Shown: in pieces, positions 12,601-25,417 of the stretch
Layout: every line of letters starts with the position of its first letter
Position numbering within the stretch: position 1 is the first letter of the stretch
NCBI GenBank assembly: GCA_965153455.1
Contig: OZ234501.1
Coordinates: forward strand, 3,286,001 to 3,350,000
Reading direction: 5' to 3'
Source of the DNA: Sphagnum compactum
Lineage: Eukaryota > Bryophyta > Sphagnopsida > Sphagnales
Length of the DNA stretch: 64,000 nucleotides
Notes under the pieces: model-generated
The model's input: only the letters and a program-made list of their open reading frames with translations
What the model was told of the DNA's origin: nothing
The model's database searches: none
Position numbers and translations under genes: made by a program

Positions 12601-13403
12601 ATACAGAGAAAGAGCTCTCAAGTATACAAAACCTAACCCTAAACTGAGCTTGAGGTCATTTTCTTCTTAGATAACCCAAACAACTGCCAGTGAGCAGTGT
12701 ACAGATAAGAGTGCAAGAACATGTAACTAGATAGGAGGCTGAAGACTGACGAGACATCAAACCCATGAGTACAAAAATAGACTATAGCTGCCACACACTG
12801 GTGGATTGAACACCCAGTCCAAGCAAAAAGGGGCAGATTATAGCAATCCAGGAACTATAGTAGCAAAACTATCTTAGACTGGCACATCAATTCATCAGAA
12901 CAGATTACAAGAAATAACAACAAGAAGTTCCGCCTTGAGTGCCTCTGACAGAGAATCTACATGGAGCAAACTTATTGAATTTTTGCTTCCAGGCAAGTTC
13001 CAAAACACAAGCATCTATGGATAGAAATGCTGGACCAAAAGCAACACAAATTTAACAAACAAGACAGCTGGCCAGGAAAGACATGTCTTTGTATGCACTA
13101 ACCAGGGAACCAGTCAGCCGCCTTGGCCCAGTGATGCATGGCAAACAAAAGATTGGCAAAAGAAGAGGAATGAATAAATATGTGGCCTCCCTTGACCAGA
13201 GAAGGTAAATTGAACCACAACAGTTTGCAACTTAGGGCATCGCAAAAGGGCAGAAGAAGAAGAAGAGAAACATGACATGCAAATCAGGGAAAGAAAGGAG
13301 CAGTTCAGAATACACATGGAAAATTTACCAAGTGCAGAATGGGGGGGGGGGGGGGGGGGGGGTTTATGGCAGGCAAACACTTACGGCTGCTGGACCCAAA
13401 CAT
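1582..13403 (-). CDS. NUP98-NUP96: Fused nucleoporin NUP98-NUP96 polyprotein, 19 coding exons
   Basis: Predicted precursor of two nuclear-pore proteins: Nup98 (FG barrier, mRNA export) and Nup96 (Y-complex scaffold). Coding exons, minus strand: 13403-13385, 12031-11756, 11276-10917, 10600-10379, 10161-9464, 9255-9165, 8761-8716, 8456-8318, 8179-8060, 7852-7663, 7436-7386, 7237-6888, 6729-6324, 5934-3893, 3690-3577, 2912-2789, 2619-2471, 2105-2008, 1783-1582. Every junction is GT-AG and phase-compatible. The total is 5,697 nt, or 1,898 residues plus stop, near the size of the human precursor. The ATG exon is tiny (MFGSSS plus one base) but splices in phase onto FG repeats, giving the MFG start typical of Nup98. 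Domains: FG region about 1-220; GLEBS about 259-293; second FG region to about 600; S59 autopeptidase about 830-962 with cleavage at F962/S963; Nup96 963-1898. Boundaries were placed by hand; the weakest donor is at 6887 (CTG/GTCTGT). Family assignment is very secure. Confidence 0.93.
3893..5934 (-). other. Main Nup96 exon, 2,042 nt
   Basis: One long exon encodes most of the Nup96 half. It starts [20 protein letters not shown] after the acidic tail of the autopeptidase domain. It contains the conserved [20 protein letters not shown] block and the helical ACE1-type scaffold, with recognisable segments such as [20 protein letters not shown] and the following [16 protein letters not shown]. Nup96 pairs with Sec13 and Nup85 family partners in the Y-complex of the pore. 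The acceptor at 5934 restores a glycine codon with the last base of the upstream exon, so the join to the Nup98 half is in frame. The donor is AAG/GTGTGC at 3892. Confidence 0.92.
6324..7237 (-). other. S59 autoproteolytic domain exons with HFS cleavage site
   Basis: Exons 7237-6888 and 6729-6324 encode the C-terminal Nup98 domain. Seen in order: [71 protein letters not shown], and [15 protein letters not shown]. In this peptidase family the chain cuts itself between F and S of HFS; here that is F962/S963 of the model. The cut leaves Nup98 of about 962 residues and Nup96 of about 936. All hallmark residues near the cut (GEWKF and HFS) are present, so cleavage is expected. The exon ends in phase 1 at CATCAG/GTACCA and joins in frame to the Nup96 exon at 5934. 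If intron 6323-5935 were retained, translation would stop at 6277 and give a Nup98-only protein. Confidence 0.9.
9464..12031 (-). other. FG-repeat exons and GLEBS motif of Nup98
   Basis: Four exons encode low-complexity S/T/A/P-rich sequence studded with FG dipeptides, mostly in PAFG and SPFG contexts. These unstructured repeats form the permeability barrier and bind transport receptors. Exon 10600-10379 carries the Gle2-binding sequence, seen as [20 protein letters not shown] followed by YQAGDKG, which docks the export factor Gle2/Rae1. The SISAMPAYK and EELRWEDYQ blocks closely resemble plant Nup98. Classic GLFG motifs are scarce, which I also recall for plant Nup98. Open frames on the opposite strand or in other frames here (Q/H/L-rich) are artefacts of the repeat composition. 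Confidence 0.92.
13341..13362 (+). repeat. Poly-G tract, 22 G
   Basis: An uninterrupted run of 22 G (poly-C on the coding strand of the nucleoporin gene). It lies just inside intron 1, downstream of the 19-nt coding part of exon 1. The exact length is likely to be polymorphic or a sequencing/assembly approximation. Confidence 0.9.
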
Positions 13404-14002
13404 TGGATGGCTGGCTGATCACACAACAGCCTCAAAATCAGAAACAACCTGCCACAAGAAACCCAAAACACGGAGTATTGTAAGCACAACGACACAGCAA
13501 TCGCAAAATGAGGAAAACAAAGCTCCAAGATATAAAAACAGTAGCCACCAAGACATAAAACCGAAGACCAATTTTCCTTCTTCTTACACCCTTTTTTTCC
13601 TTTGATACAAAAAAAACTTCCAAATGGGCGCCGCAGGAAAAACAAAACCGAGAGTGGGTGGGTTTACTCAAAATCCCACAAACCACGACTTCTCCCTCCA
13701 TTCCTCCCGACAAAGACCCATCCCTTCCACTTCCACCAAAGGAAACAGAGCCAAAAAAAACCAACACTAATACACACAACAACTCAGCAGCATCAGCAGC
13801 TGCAGCGCTAGGGAGACAAAACAGACAAACAACCTCAAAAGATCTACCGCAACAACACAAAACTTCCAGGTGTTCTTCTACGGATAATGGCCACAAAGAG
13901 GACACAGGCCTCACAGCCCAACAACAAACCTATAAGATGAAATGAGAGAGTAGGAAAAAAGGGAAACGAAAATGGGAAGCAGAGTGCCACAAAATGGGTA
14001 CC

Positions 14003-14200
14003 TTTTTTTTAGCGGGAAGAAAATAGATGCGAGAGTAGCGTGAAGAAGCAGCAGGAGGAAGAGGAGGAGAAGCCGGAGAAGACGACGCTAGAAGACGGCA
14101 GCAGCTGCTGCAGCGTGGCCATGGCGATGGAAGAAAGAACGGAAATGCGAACAGAGAGCAAATTAGGGCAAAGACGACGTCTCTCTTGTGTATTATACCT
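14003..14200 (-). promoter_or_regulatory. Probable 5' UTR exon with a small upstream ORF
   Basis: On the minus strand this is a CT-rich leader ending in AAAAAAAAG/GTACCC, a good splice donor at 14001-14002. It sits upstream of the ATG exon at 13403, so the first intron would lie in the 5' UTR. Inside is an upstream frame at 14122-14009, starting in a strong GCCATGGCC context and encoding 37 residues (MATLQQLLPSSS... rich in Ser, Phe and Cys). It stops just before the donor. If transcribed, it could lower translation of the main frame. The transcription start is not determined and the right-hand limit is a guess. Confidence 0.55.
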
Positions 14201-17200
14201 ACATGTTGTATGTTGTATATTTTTGTTTTGTTTTTTGTTGGGGAATGGTTTTAATTAATTATTTTTCCTTACTATATTACTAATAATTCTAGATAACTAT
14301 TTTCTCTATTTTTACTAAATTTGTTGTATATACTTTCGTTTAATTAGGAAAACAATATAAGAAGCCAGGAAGATATATATATATATATGTTCCTAACTAC
14401 TTTGGCATCTTGGACACAAATTACATTCTTTTTAGAAATGTTGAAATTTTCAAAAGAAATCAAATAACAAAAATTTGTGAACGGAATTATTGAAAAAAAA
14501 AATTAATTGAAATGAAAATTTCAAAATTAATTAAATTTTTTGACAAACTTGTGTCAAAGCTGCCAAGGTATTACTATATATATAATGCACGTACACAAAC
14601 ATTTATATAAGATATTTATGTTGACAAGTGCATGATGTTTAAATAAGAAAAACTTACTATAGATTTGGAAATGGTGTGGGGGAGTGAAGGGCACAAGAGG
14701 CCCCTCTCTCTCAATTTTGTGTGCATTTTATAGGCAAAAGTTGTCAGTGGCATTACATCATGCACATGCGGTCTCTATTTTGAAATGTAGGTGACTATTT
14801 TTCTAGGCTAGGTGTCCTTTCAGAAGGTCTTTCTCTTTCTTTATTTATATGCTTCTCGCGATAGGAGGCGAGACATGAAATACCCCCCCCCCCCCCAATT
14901 GAACTCTGTCCAACACTCTTTTCGAGTCACAATGCTTCACCGTTAGGCCTTCCATGTCACACATGCAAGCCCCTCTCATCGCCATCCATAAAACATCTCA
15001 AGCACCATCGACCACATGCCATCAACAAAGATTTTACGTGTCCTATCGTTAATGAAAAGTTTCCTTGTTTTGTCGTTGACATAGATTTTTTGTGTTCTAC
15101 TCTAAGTTGAAATTACTTGTTCTATTGCCTACATGAACAATAAATCTGCAAATGAGGAGGGAAATGCAAAGAAACACCTTTCCAAAAAAATTCGAAAACA
15201 GGCAAATGGGAGTTTTGAGGACATTGTTGGTCTTCTTGCACACACTGGAAAGGAAGTAGGTTTAGGGTTTGAGGATTACAATTCTCATGTTCTCTTGTAC
15301 TATCACTGATTGTTTCGACACTAATTGTTTGGGTACACAGGTTTTGAGAGGTTTTGTGCACAAGGAAGTTGTGTTGCATTAAGTGGTGAATTGATTTTTT
15401 TTAGTTTTCTTTGCATTATTCTTTTCTATGATTAAAGTTCTTTTGCGATAATGGATCTCACACATGTGTGGGAGAACACAACAACAATGTCTTCAACTCC
15501 AACTGAACAAATGAGTCCAACACCCAGTGCCATTACTACAGACTTGGCAAACACACAGCCTAATGGCACTTCTATCATGAACCTCTTTCACTTCGACACA
15601 ATAAAATCAAAAGGCCCAATAATGATAACCAATGTCGCGATGAATGGAGAAAAGGAGGGGGAGCAAAGACATTTGTTACAAGAAGAGTTGCCCATAATTG
15701 CACAAGAAGACCCATACGTGACTTGATAGTTTTGTCAACAAAAATACATTGAGATTGTTGAAATGACAGCAGCAAGATGGGTAGAAGGGGTAAGTCTTCC
15801 TTTCTTTTTGTTGTCTATGAATTTGTTGGTGAGCATGGTGAGCAAATAAACAATTATGTAGGGTTCAAGATTACCTTGAGTGATTTTCATGCTTATTGTT
15901 ATTATCTTTGTGCAATGTCAATTGTTTTCTGGGTTTAGGTCAAAAGAAATGAAAGTAAAAGGAAAATAAGAAAACAAAGAATAAACATAAAGCAATTATT
16001 GTAGTAGGAGGTATGGAAAATGTAATGGTGTTTGGTTTTTGTGATGTTATGATGCAAAGCTCTGACTTGGGGAATATGCAAAATTATTCTAATAATTGCA
16101 TCCATCTACCACTGCAACTTTTCAACATTTGTAGATATGGTTGTTTCAATTTAGGGTTTGGGTAACAACTTATTTATTACTTGTAGTTTTCGGCAACCCG
16201 AAAAGCAAGAGCATAATCTACAAATCCATAATGCAACAAAGTAGACACCACTGTGTTGCATTGTACCTAGAGGAGGAGTATGAAATGTTGGCATTAGAAG
16301 CACACTTTTGATGTACCAATTTATGGCAACAGGCCTTCATTCCAATGCAAGTTCTACAAACTATGTTCAAAGACAATAATACATGATGATGAATTTGTGC
16401 CCTGAGTACACAAGGAAAAAATTGTTTAAAATGTACCCCACCATAACAAAGTCTGAAGCTAAGGAGCTTACCAAGTTAGGGGAGAAGCATAGGAAGACTC
16501 AACCAAACCACCTAAAACATTAACATGAAGATGCGGTAAAACATTCCCCTAAAAGTGCATCACCACTGAAGAACCAAAAAAAACTCATGGGGATGTCCCT
16601 TGCAAGGCCCATACCTCCTAAAGAGAAGGAGATTTATGAACTGAATAACAATGAAAAAATTTCATCTATTAGAATTGCAAAAACAGGTAAGCTAGTTGTT
16701 AACTTTCATTTTTTGATTTTGGCAATGTAATGTGGTAGGGTCAACTTAAAAGTTTGTTGTCAATTTTGCGATTTATAGGTTTGGCCACAAACCCTGTGGT
16801 TTTCAAGAAGCCACCTCTATAAAAAGGTACATTGGATAATGGAAAAGGCCCCAGGGTGAAAGCATGGTAAAATATACACAAAAAGTAATGTAACCAACAA
16901 AATATTAGGGTCCCTAAAAAAAAGGACTAACAAGTAGATGATTTTATGGGGATAATAAATGTTTTTTGGGGTACATCATTTCTTAACTCTTGTTTGCATG
17001 GACTTCAAAAGCTAGATTATTATAATCATGTTTTTAAAAGTTATTTGCAAGTACTTGAATTGGACCTAAAATTTATGGTAATTTGAAAAATAAACTTCAA
17101 GTACTTGAAAGTAGGTGAAATGTTTTTACAAGTATTTGGTTTTTTTTTCAAACACCTCAATATTGATGTGGTGAACATTTTAATATAATGTTTTGGGTAA

Positions 17201-20200
17201 TTGAGTTTGTTTCCATAACTAAAATCATCCCCAACCCCTAAAAAATGGGGGATATTTTTGGGGTATTTTTTCAAGTCCAAATGATATGACACAAATTGCT
17301 TTGAAAGCTAAAAAGAGCCTAGAAATGCCCATAATTTTTTTTTAATTCATTTGTTTTGAAATGTTAGAAGAAGGTTAGAAGTTTGAAAAACTATTTTTTT
17401 CGTGTTTTCAAGCAGAAATCAAGGTAACAAGTATGTACAAAAATCTTGTTTGCACCCCTCAATAGGAAGATGCAAAAAAAATTATTTTATTTTTGCTACA
17501 ACTTCACCACAAAAGGGCATACCACTTCTAGCAAATCACAAATTGAAGCAAAGGCAAGGTCAATTGCTAAAACTTTCATTGTGGAAAGTACTTGTGAGCT
17601 ACCTCCTCCTCTTTTGGAAGTCAAGATTACTGGGCTTTACATTTTGCTATTGGAGACAAATATTGTTATGGACAAAAAAAATTTGGAAAAACCAGAAAAC
17701 ACTATGGCAGTTCTAATGAAACTAGAAACAAATGGTACTTTAGGCAACATGCTTATTTTAACATTTGGTCAATGGTATTTTCATCCACCAATGAATACTC
17801 TACAACTCTTGTACATTATTTAGTTTATCATTTGCTCTAATTTTGTTTATTTCTTACTTGGTGTTGCCCATCCCACAAGCTATTGGATGGATTGAAAGGA
17901 CAACCCAAATTTCAAATGTTGAAACATAACAAGGGCAATAAACTTTTTTCAAAATACATGGACAAAAGGTTCCCATGTTTTTAGGTCTATGGTTATTATA
18001 ACATAGTCACTAATATATCAAAAAATACCAATATAATGTTCACACATTATATGAACAATACATTCAATGTATCAACATTTTTCCACACATGACAAATAGA
18101 TGATTACAATTAAAAAATTAACACCTACTTTACATTTCTTGTCACCTTTCAATTGTAACCAATTTTACCATGTGTTTTTTTCATATATTAGATTTTTTTT
18201 AATACACAAAGGATATTTTCAGTTGAAGTTTGACATACACGTGTTTAAACATAACAAGGTGGGAATGTTTCAAAATACATGGACAAAATGTTGTCACATT
18301 TCCAAGTTTATGGTTAATGTAAAATAATCATTAATTTAGTTTAAAAGAAACAATATGTTATCGGCACATGGTGTGATTACAAGACATCACACAATACATT
18401 CAAAAATGTAGGATCACATTTCTGAAATCAAGTACAAATCAAATTCCTTCTTCACATGTTGATGCAAATCGAATTACATAAATTTCCTTCTCACATCTTA
18501 TTCTTGCATTATTACATGTATGTTTTGGAACACTTATAACATTTTTTTTAACTTTTCACATATTACTGCAAAACATTTTGTGTAAGTGAAGATATACTTT
18601 TTTTTTGCCTACAAGTCCAAAATTTATGTTAATTATCACATTGAATGTATTAGTGTATTGGATTATTTTGAGGATGGAAAAGTGCACTACTTTCTTTTGT
18701 ATAAATACTAAAACTTGTTTTTGAAGATTGATCTTTGTGTGGTTTAGTGAACAATACCCAAGTATTCACTTATAACCTACATATATTCTCTTGGAATTAA
18801 TGTCAATTGTACATTGTTGTGGGTGCTTTTGGATAAACTATCAACTTTGTAATTATTTTTACGTCGAGAGATATGTATCATATAATACGTCAAATTTCAC
18901 TTGGATGAAAGGTTTAGAGGAATATGTGGTCAAAAGGATTATATCAAAATAGATAGCCTAGTTTGAAGTTGATTCAATCATATGCCCTTAACATAGGTAA
19001 GATGTTAAATCTTACTTCAAACTTGTATGGTCAACAAAACATCAAATTGGTATGTAGTTTCGATATCTATTCAAAATAGTCCATCATAATGGATTCTTGC
19101 CATGAAAATCAACCTTAAACATTTATTTTTTTGTTAAGTTCTTCCTATTGCCCAAATATTCCAAGATTTGACATGCATGAATACATGAATACATTGACAT
19201 ACTAATACAATAATGCACAAATACACTAATACATTGATATATTGATATGTAACATACAAAACATTTATACACATTCATAATTGTTAATCACTTATTATAC
19301 ATTGAAGCAAAACACCTTACAACATAGATAGATTATTATAATATCTTTGATATATGACTTTTTGAAGTGTATGATGCAAGGAGTTGCATATGAAAGTATC
19401 ACAAGTTCATGATTTACAATGTCATTAAAAATAATTCAATATACTAATGAATGGAATGTGGAATCCTGCACTATACACCGATACCTACCATTATTGGATC
19501 AAAAAGGTGAAATGCACTTTAATTCATTCCCAAACTCAATTAACAAATCCAAGTTCATTCAAACTAAAATTCAGCATACCTCAAATAATTCAAGTGTATT
19601 ATGAGGGATATTTACATCCACCTTAAATTGCATTATAGCTTGGTTATATATAAATTAAAAGAAAAATCGGTCCACAAATTTAAGATCAAATATTATAAAT
19701 AATGAATAGTTGATTTAAGAATTGGTATTTTGACGAAATGGCTTCGAGATGTATCACAATTATAACCTTTGTATGACTATTTTTCTCATTTAATTTGAAC
19801 CCACAAAATTTCATGAGAATATCATGTGGTCTATGAATAGACATTCATGTGTCAAAATCATTTATATTTTCTTCTTTTCTTGAATTTTTTTGTTTCACTT
19901 GATTTCACTACAATTTTACATTATAGGGAACAACATTATTAGTTTCAACATTCATAAAAATCATTTTTTGAAATTTAAAATTGAATATAACGGTTAATAA
20001 ACTAAAATATATATGTACAAACAACTACACATTAGACCTTTATTTAATAACAATGTTAAAAACATATTTTATAAGCTTTGCAAGTGTACAACAAGGCTTT
20101 AAACCCAAAAAAATTCAAAATGAATCCACACAACGGAAATAATCAAAATATATACAACACAATTGAACATGGAAAGTTTTTGCATATCAACAAAATGGAT

Positions 20201-23200
20201 TATAGTATATCAATTTTTTGATAAATAGATTCAACTATGTTGATACAATATAAAATTAAAACAAAAAACCACTAATATAAGGTAACTTTCAAAGCTATCA
20301 ATACATGTTTAAACATGTAATGACTAACCAAGTTCACAAATGAAAATCTTATAATAATTTTTGTTATTACATTTTGAAAAAAATTGATTGTTGTAAGAAA
20401 TCACACAATTTGTTGTTACCTAGTATTTGGTTGGTTGTTTAGTAGCATGAATTGCTTCAAGTTTTGAATAATGCATAGTTGATAAAAAATGTTCAAATTT
20501 CTTGTTATTATAAATAACACTTGCATTTCAAACAAACATAACAAAATTAAACTATCAACAAAACAAAACTTTGTTTGTGATGCATTATATATTAAAGCCC
20601 ATTCTTTTTCTCATCATGGGTGTGAATTCAAACTTGGGTTGGTTGCCATGTGTACAAAAGGTAGATTACCCAAATGTTTTTTTTGGATGGAATTTGAGAC
20701 TCATGGAAATTACACAATGACAAGCAAATGTTCTTTAGTTTGTTGTGCAACTTGTTAACTCCCAAGAAGGAAAGAAATGTAATATCTTAAATTCAAGTTG
20801 TTATTTTTAAAATTTAATTTTTACCTTATAGGCTAATATCCTTGAAATGATGGATGGATTTACATACTTAGCAATGAGAATGTTTTAACAAAACCAGCAA
20901 TGACTTATGTGACAACTAACTACAAACAATATCATTCACCTTCACATGCTCATCATTGTTTTGACTTCTGGAAGAAATTCAAATGTTGGAATTGCTCTTG
21001 CTCTTGCTCTACTTTGTAAAATTGTTACTTAAAAAAACGCATAAGGAGAGGAGGAGGGAGAGGGAGAGAAAAGGAGGGAGAAGGAAGGAAAAGGGGTGTT
21101 CAAAAGTTGTTTTCTTGATCATCCTTTTTACAAAACACTAGCTCCTCTATTTTTCCTTATTATTTAAGTTTTCAACATGTAAAAACTATACAAACACCCA
21201 CCCAACATATAATGCAACAAAAATCACAAACAACACACTCAATTTGCAAACTTGAAATCCCTCGCCCGAATCCCATAAAGAATAAATTGCAACAACAAAA
21301 TAAGTTTGTAAGGAAATTGAAAAACAACTATAGCTACCTTTGACCTTTAACAAATGCATCATGGTCATGATATGGGGCATTTATGCTCTATGATTTCACC
21401 ATAACTACTTAAATTCCAATAAAATCTTGTCATGGTCATGTTGAGATACACAAATGTTTGATTCACTATTGGTAGGATGCAAAAGTACCTCATGGATTCC
21501 CTTAAAAGGGAAATTGTTTTCACCTTTCCCCAATCCATTTTCATTTTTTGGGGATTTTTGACTTGGGCCAACCCTTGTTGTAAACATTTGCTATATCAAA
21601 ACATGTTGATCATTTGATGCCTAAGCTTTAAAGGCTAATTGTATTAAGTCGAAACATGTTTATATTAGTTTTAGTTTTAAGTGATTTTCAGTTTTGTGAA
21701 AGAATTGTTGGTTTTGGTTTCTACACGTGGTTTTAGGAACCAACCCAATATTTGTTTTTATCAAGTTAAAAAGAACTAGTAAGGGTATCAAGGTTTTGAA
21801 TTTTTTATTAAGCATATTTTCAAATTGTTGGTTCTCACAAACTTAAGAGCAATAGGTTCTTAACGACTTGATTATCAAAATTCCAAAAAAAAAAACAACA
21901 ACAACAAAATAGGAATTTTAAGAGTTAAAATTTAAAAAGATTGAGAATATTAATGAAAATATAAATGCATGATATGAACATTGCAAGTCCCTTGGATGTC
22001 ACCAATTTAATTCTTTGGATCCTTAATCCATAACTGCTTCGAAACCCCACTCTAAACCTTACCTAAACTTTAGACCCTACCCAGACCCCTAAAATATAAC
22101 TTAAGAACCAAAATTGGGTTAAACCATTAATAGCACATAGGTATCATCATTTTATTTATTTATAATGTACTTAATTTTCAAGGTCTAATTATCACTTGAA
22201 ACAAGAACTCGTGGTCTAGGTATCATATAGTGTCATACCAATTGGTTTTCAATTTGAAAACCAAACTAAAACTTGGCTAGGTACCCAAGGGGGTTTGTGA
22301 TACCTACCCAACATTGGTTTAGATGTAGATTTGAAATAAAAAACCAAAGAAAAATGTGCATTCCTTACACTTGAATAGTTTAAGTGTTTACAAGACAACA
22401 ACAACACATATTCTTTTGTTGGTATGTTGGAAAAACCATTGCAAATGCTCCAACTCTAGTTTCTCTACCCAAAAAAAAAGTGAGGAAACTAGCATGACAA
22501 AATCCTTCACCTTTACTAGCTTTGTGACTATGTTGATGTGTGATTGTTTGGATGCACAAATAAAATGTGAATGCTTCTTCTTTTATATTTCTCCCATGTT
22601 TGATAATGTGTTTATCCATTTAAGTGTATGCACACATTAAGGATGCCTATTTAGTAAAATTGATTGGGCAAGATGTAACCTAACTCTTTAATTAATTATA
22701 TGATTTACAAACCCTACCAAAGTCATATACCAACTTTTTGTAAAGTTCACAAATCATAATAAAAAATACATATTGTAATGACATATCAATTATTGTACTT
22801 TTGGAAAATTTCAGTTAATTAAATATTTTCACATAACTTTCATGTGGCAATGAGAGACAATTTTCTAGTTCCCCCACAACATTAATTAATGTTTGATCCC
22901 ACAACTCATTTATCTTGCTAAAGATTAATGAATGAAAATTTGGAAATATAATCCATGGGAATTGTTCCATTGGAAACTTTCTCACATGGTGGTGATATAA
23001 TTTTTATTTTCCCACACATGGGTTGAACAATTAATTTTTTTTACAACCCTAAAAGTAATTAATATTGTGAGGTTTTAATGTGTCAATACGGTAAGCGATG
23101 AACTTGAAAGGCATAACATTTTCATCTTAAAATCAAGAGATTCATTTTTGAAACAACAAGCAAGAAAGGTGGATGAAAATGATAATGCCATTACCACCTT

Positions 23201-25247
23201 TTAAGTATGTATCTAAACTCCTTTCAATGTTCATTACTTTAAGAGTTTAAGGTAAGTCATAAAATCCTTTTGTTTAAATCATAAGTTGAAGTTTTTATAG
23301 TTTGTGCAGTAGCATTTGTCAAAACCTTTGTTAATGATTGTAAACAATGGGTTTTATCCTTGGGAGGTATGTAAAGGTTCAAAGAAGTATTTAGATAAAC
23401 AACTGAATTTAAAAACTCACCAAAACTTGTTCATCAAGTTATGAATATGTTTGTTTCATGATCTTCAACCTTTGCAAAACTTATAATGTTGGAAAGTTGA
23501 AAAAGTCAATAAACTAAACTCAATGAAACCAGGTACATTATTTTAAAATAATTTAAAAGTTGTATATGTGGTTGGTTTTATTAGATGGATGAACGGACTA
23601 TATGATCAATTGCAAAATTTACTTTTAACAAGAGTTTAAAACAAAATCATTCAGTTCATTTTCATTTCAAAAATGCCCAATGGGTTCATTTGATGAATTT
23701 ACAAATCACACAATTAAATTGTAGATGAGTATGATACAAGTTCTAGATTCTTATTATGAATTTTTTTGCAATATAATAGATATGAACAAATGCGTTTTGT
23801 TAGGTCAAGCTAACATGGTAGCAATCATTGCCCCATATTAATGTAATGCACATGTAAGCAAAGTTGTCATTTGACTATTCAAACAAGAGGAAATAGCTAG
23901 TGGAAATGGAAGATGATATATTTCATCATGTTGGATGTATGATCAAAGACAAGTTTCTAAGGCATTGAAAGAAGAAGTGAATGCAAATCTTGTAACCACT
24001 TGAATTTGTTCTAATGCATTAAAAATGTGCATGATCCAAAGGCTATTGTTTTGTGCATATGTATGCACATAATTATTTATAATGACCTGGTGTATATATT
24101 TTTTAACATGCCACAATCTTCCATCAATAATTATTCACATTTCCTAATTTGATAACCTTTCTAATTATAATGATGTGAAATTGTTGTAAAAAAAAACAAT
24201 TATGGATTATATTGCAAAAACAAATAGCTTGTGCAACATTTCCACTAAATTTATATATTGGCAAACACACATTTTGTTTGCATGAGACTTCATATAGGTT
24301 TATGTCCGTTCCTTATTTTCATTTACATATGTTAGCTTTAACAAAACTAACATATGTGAAGTCTATATGGTTGGGCTACTTGAATGATTATTTTGTGTTC
24401 ATGACCACAAGGTCAACCACAAAATGTTGATATTGTAAGCTCATTACAATTATTTGTGATTGCAAATCCATTCCTTCAATTGTCTCATTCAACATATCTT
24501 TCTTTGGTGGTCCTTTGTAGGTTTTAACCTTTCACTATGAAAATTATTCACATGGTGGATGTAGGTCATTGCATCTTTATTATATTTTATGTGTTAAACA
24601 TTATGTGTTGTAAAATTTTGTGGAGGAAAAAAGACATAATGCTTGCAAGTTGTATTGAGAGAATAAAAAAGGTCTATCCAAAGTGTAAACCAATGTAGTT
24701 TAATTCTTGATTTATGAAATGACCTTCGATTCCAATATTGAATTTATTTTTTTATTTTATAAAACTTTTGGGATCATGATCATTGTCTTAAAAAATGATT
24801 TTCTATATTTATAAGCCTTCCAATTTTTGAAAGATCTTTCAAAATTTGGAGTTTAGTCCTACCATGTCCATGCCCATTTACTTTACACATAACTCAAAAA
24901 AAAATTTGTTTAATATTACTCCTATTTAATAGATGAACAAGTCATGAGATGAAAGATTGTGTAATGTACATTGTTTAAAATTAAATAAAAATGATAATTT
25001 TTGCTTGAAATCTATGGCTTATGTTTTGTGTGCTTAAGTCATGATGGGTAAAATTCAATGAATAATACATCGAGAAAAATAAAAAGTTTCGACCATAAAT
25101 CGAAAACTCCTACTACTAGGACACTCAAATACTACATGTGGTGAAACAAACATCTAAGGAGGAATTAAAACGATATACCCCACAAAATTGAGTCTCTTTT
25201 ATTCAGAGATGACACACTTTCACACACATCCCTTCACACTCATGCTC
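14201..25247. other. AT-rich gene-poor interval
   Basis: The stretch upstream of the nucleoporin gene starts with its presumed promoter (14.2-14.6 kb) and continues as AT-rich sequence. Small landmarks are a run of 14 C at 14883-14896 and a purine tract near 21.0 kb. Open frames near 15451-15726 (91 codons) and 17446-17823 (125 codons) have no recognisable motif, no convincing splice context and A/T-driven composition. I read them as chance frames or decayed repeat remains. No LTR of the family seen further right was found here. Confidence 0.5.
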
Positions 25248-25417
25248 CATAGCTAGTTCTTTGTTACTTTTCTCCACTATACCTCTCTTATCCTTAATAT
25301 GCTCAATAGCTAGTTCCTTGTTACTTTCTCCACTATACCTCCCTTATTCCTAATATGTTCAATACCTAGTTTCTTGTTTCTTTTCTCCACTTTACCTCCA
25401 TTATTCCTAGTAAGCCC
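25248..25417. repeat. Tandem repeat, three copies of about 57 bp
   Basis: Three adjacent copies, starting near 25248, 25305 and 25361. Each reads roughly 'atagctagttctttgttact' followed by 'tctccactatacct' and an AT-rich end, with a few substitutions between copies. No coding potential. Confidence 0.85.

Noticed and set aside
13438-13914. A 158-codon minus-strand frame between the 5' UTR exon and the start exon
   Set aside because: No family resemblance, low complexity (Cys, Phe, Ser and Leu rich), and it lies in the predicted 5' UTR intron.
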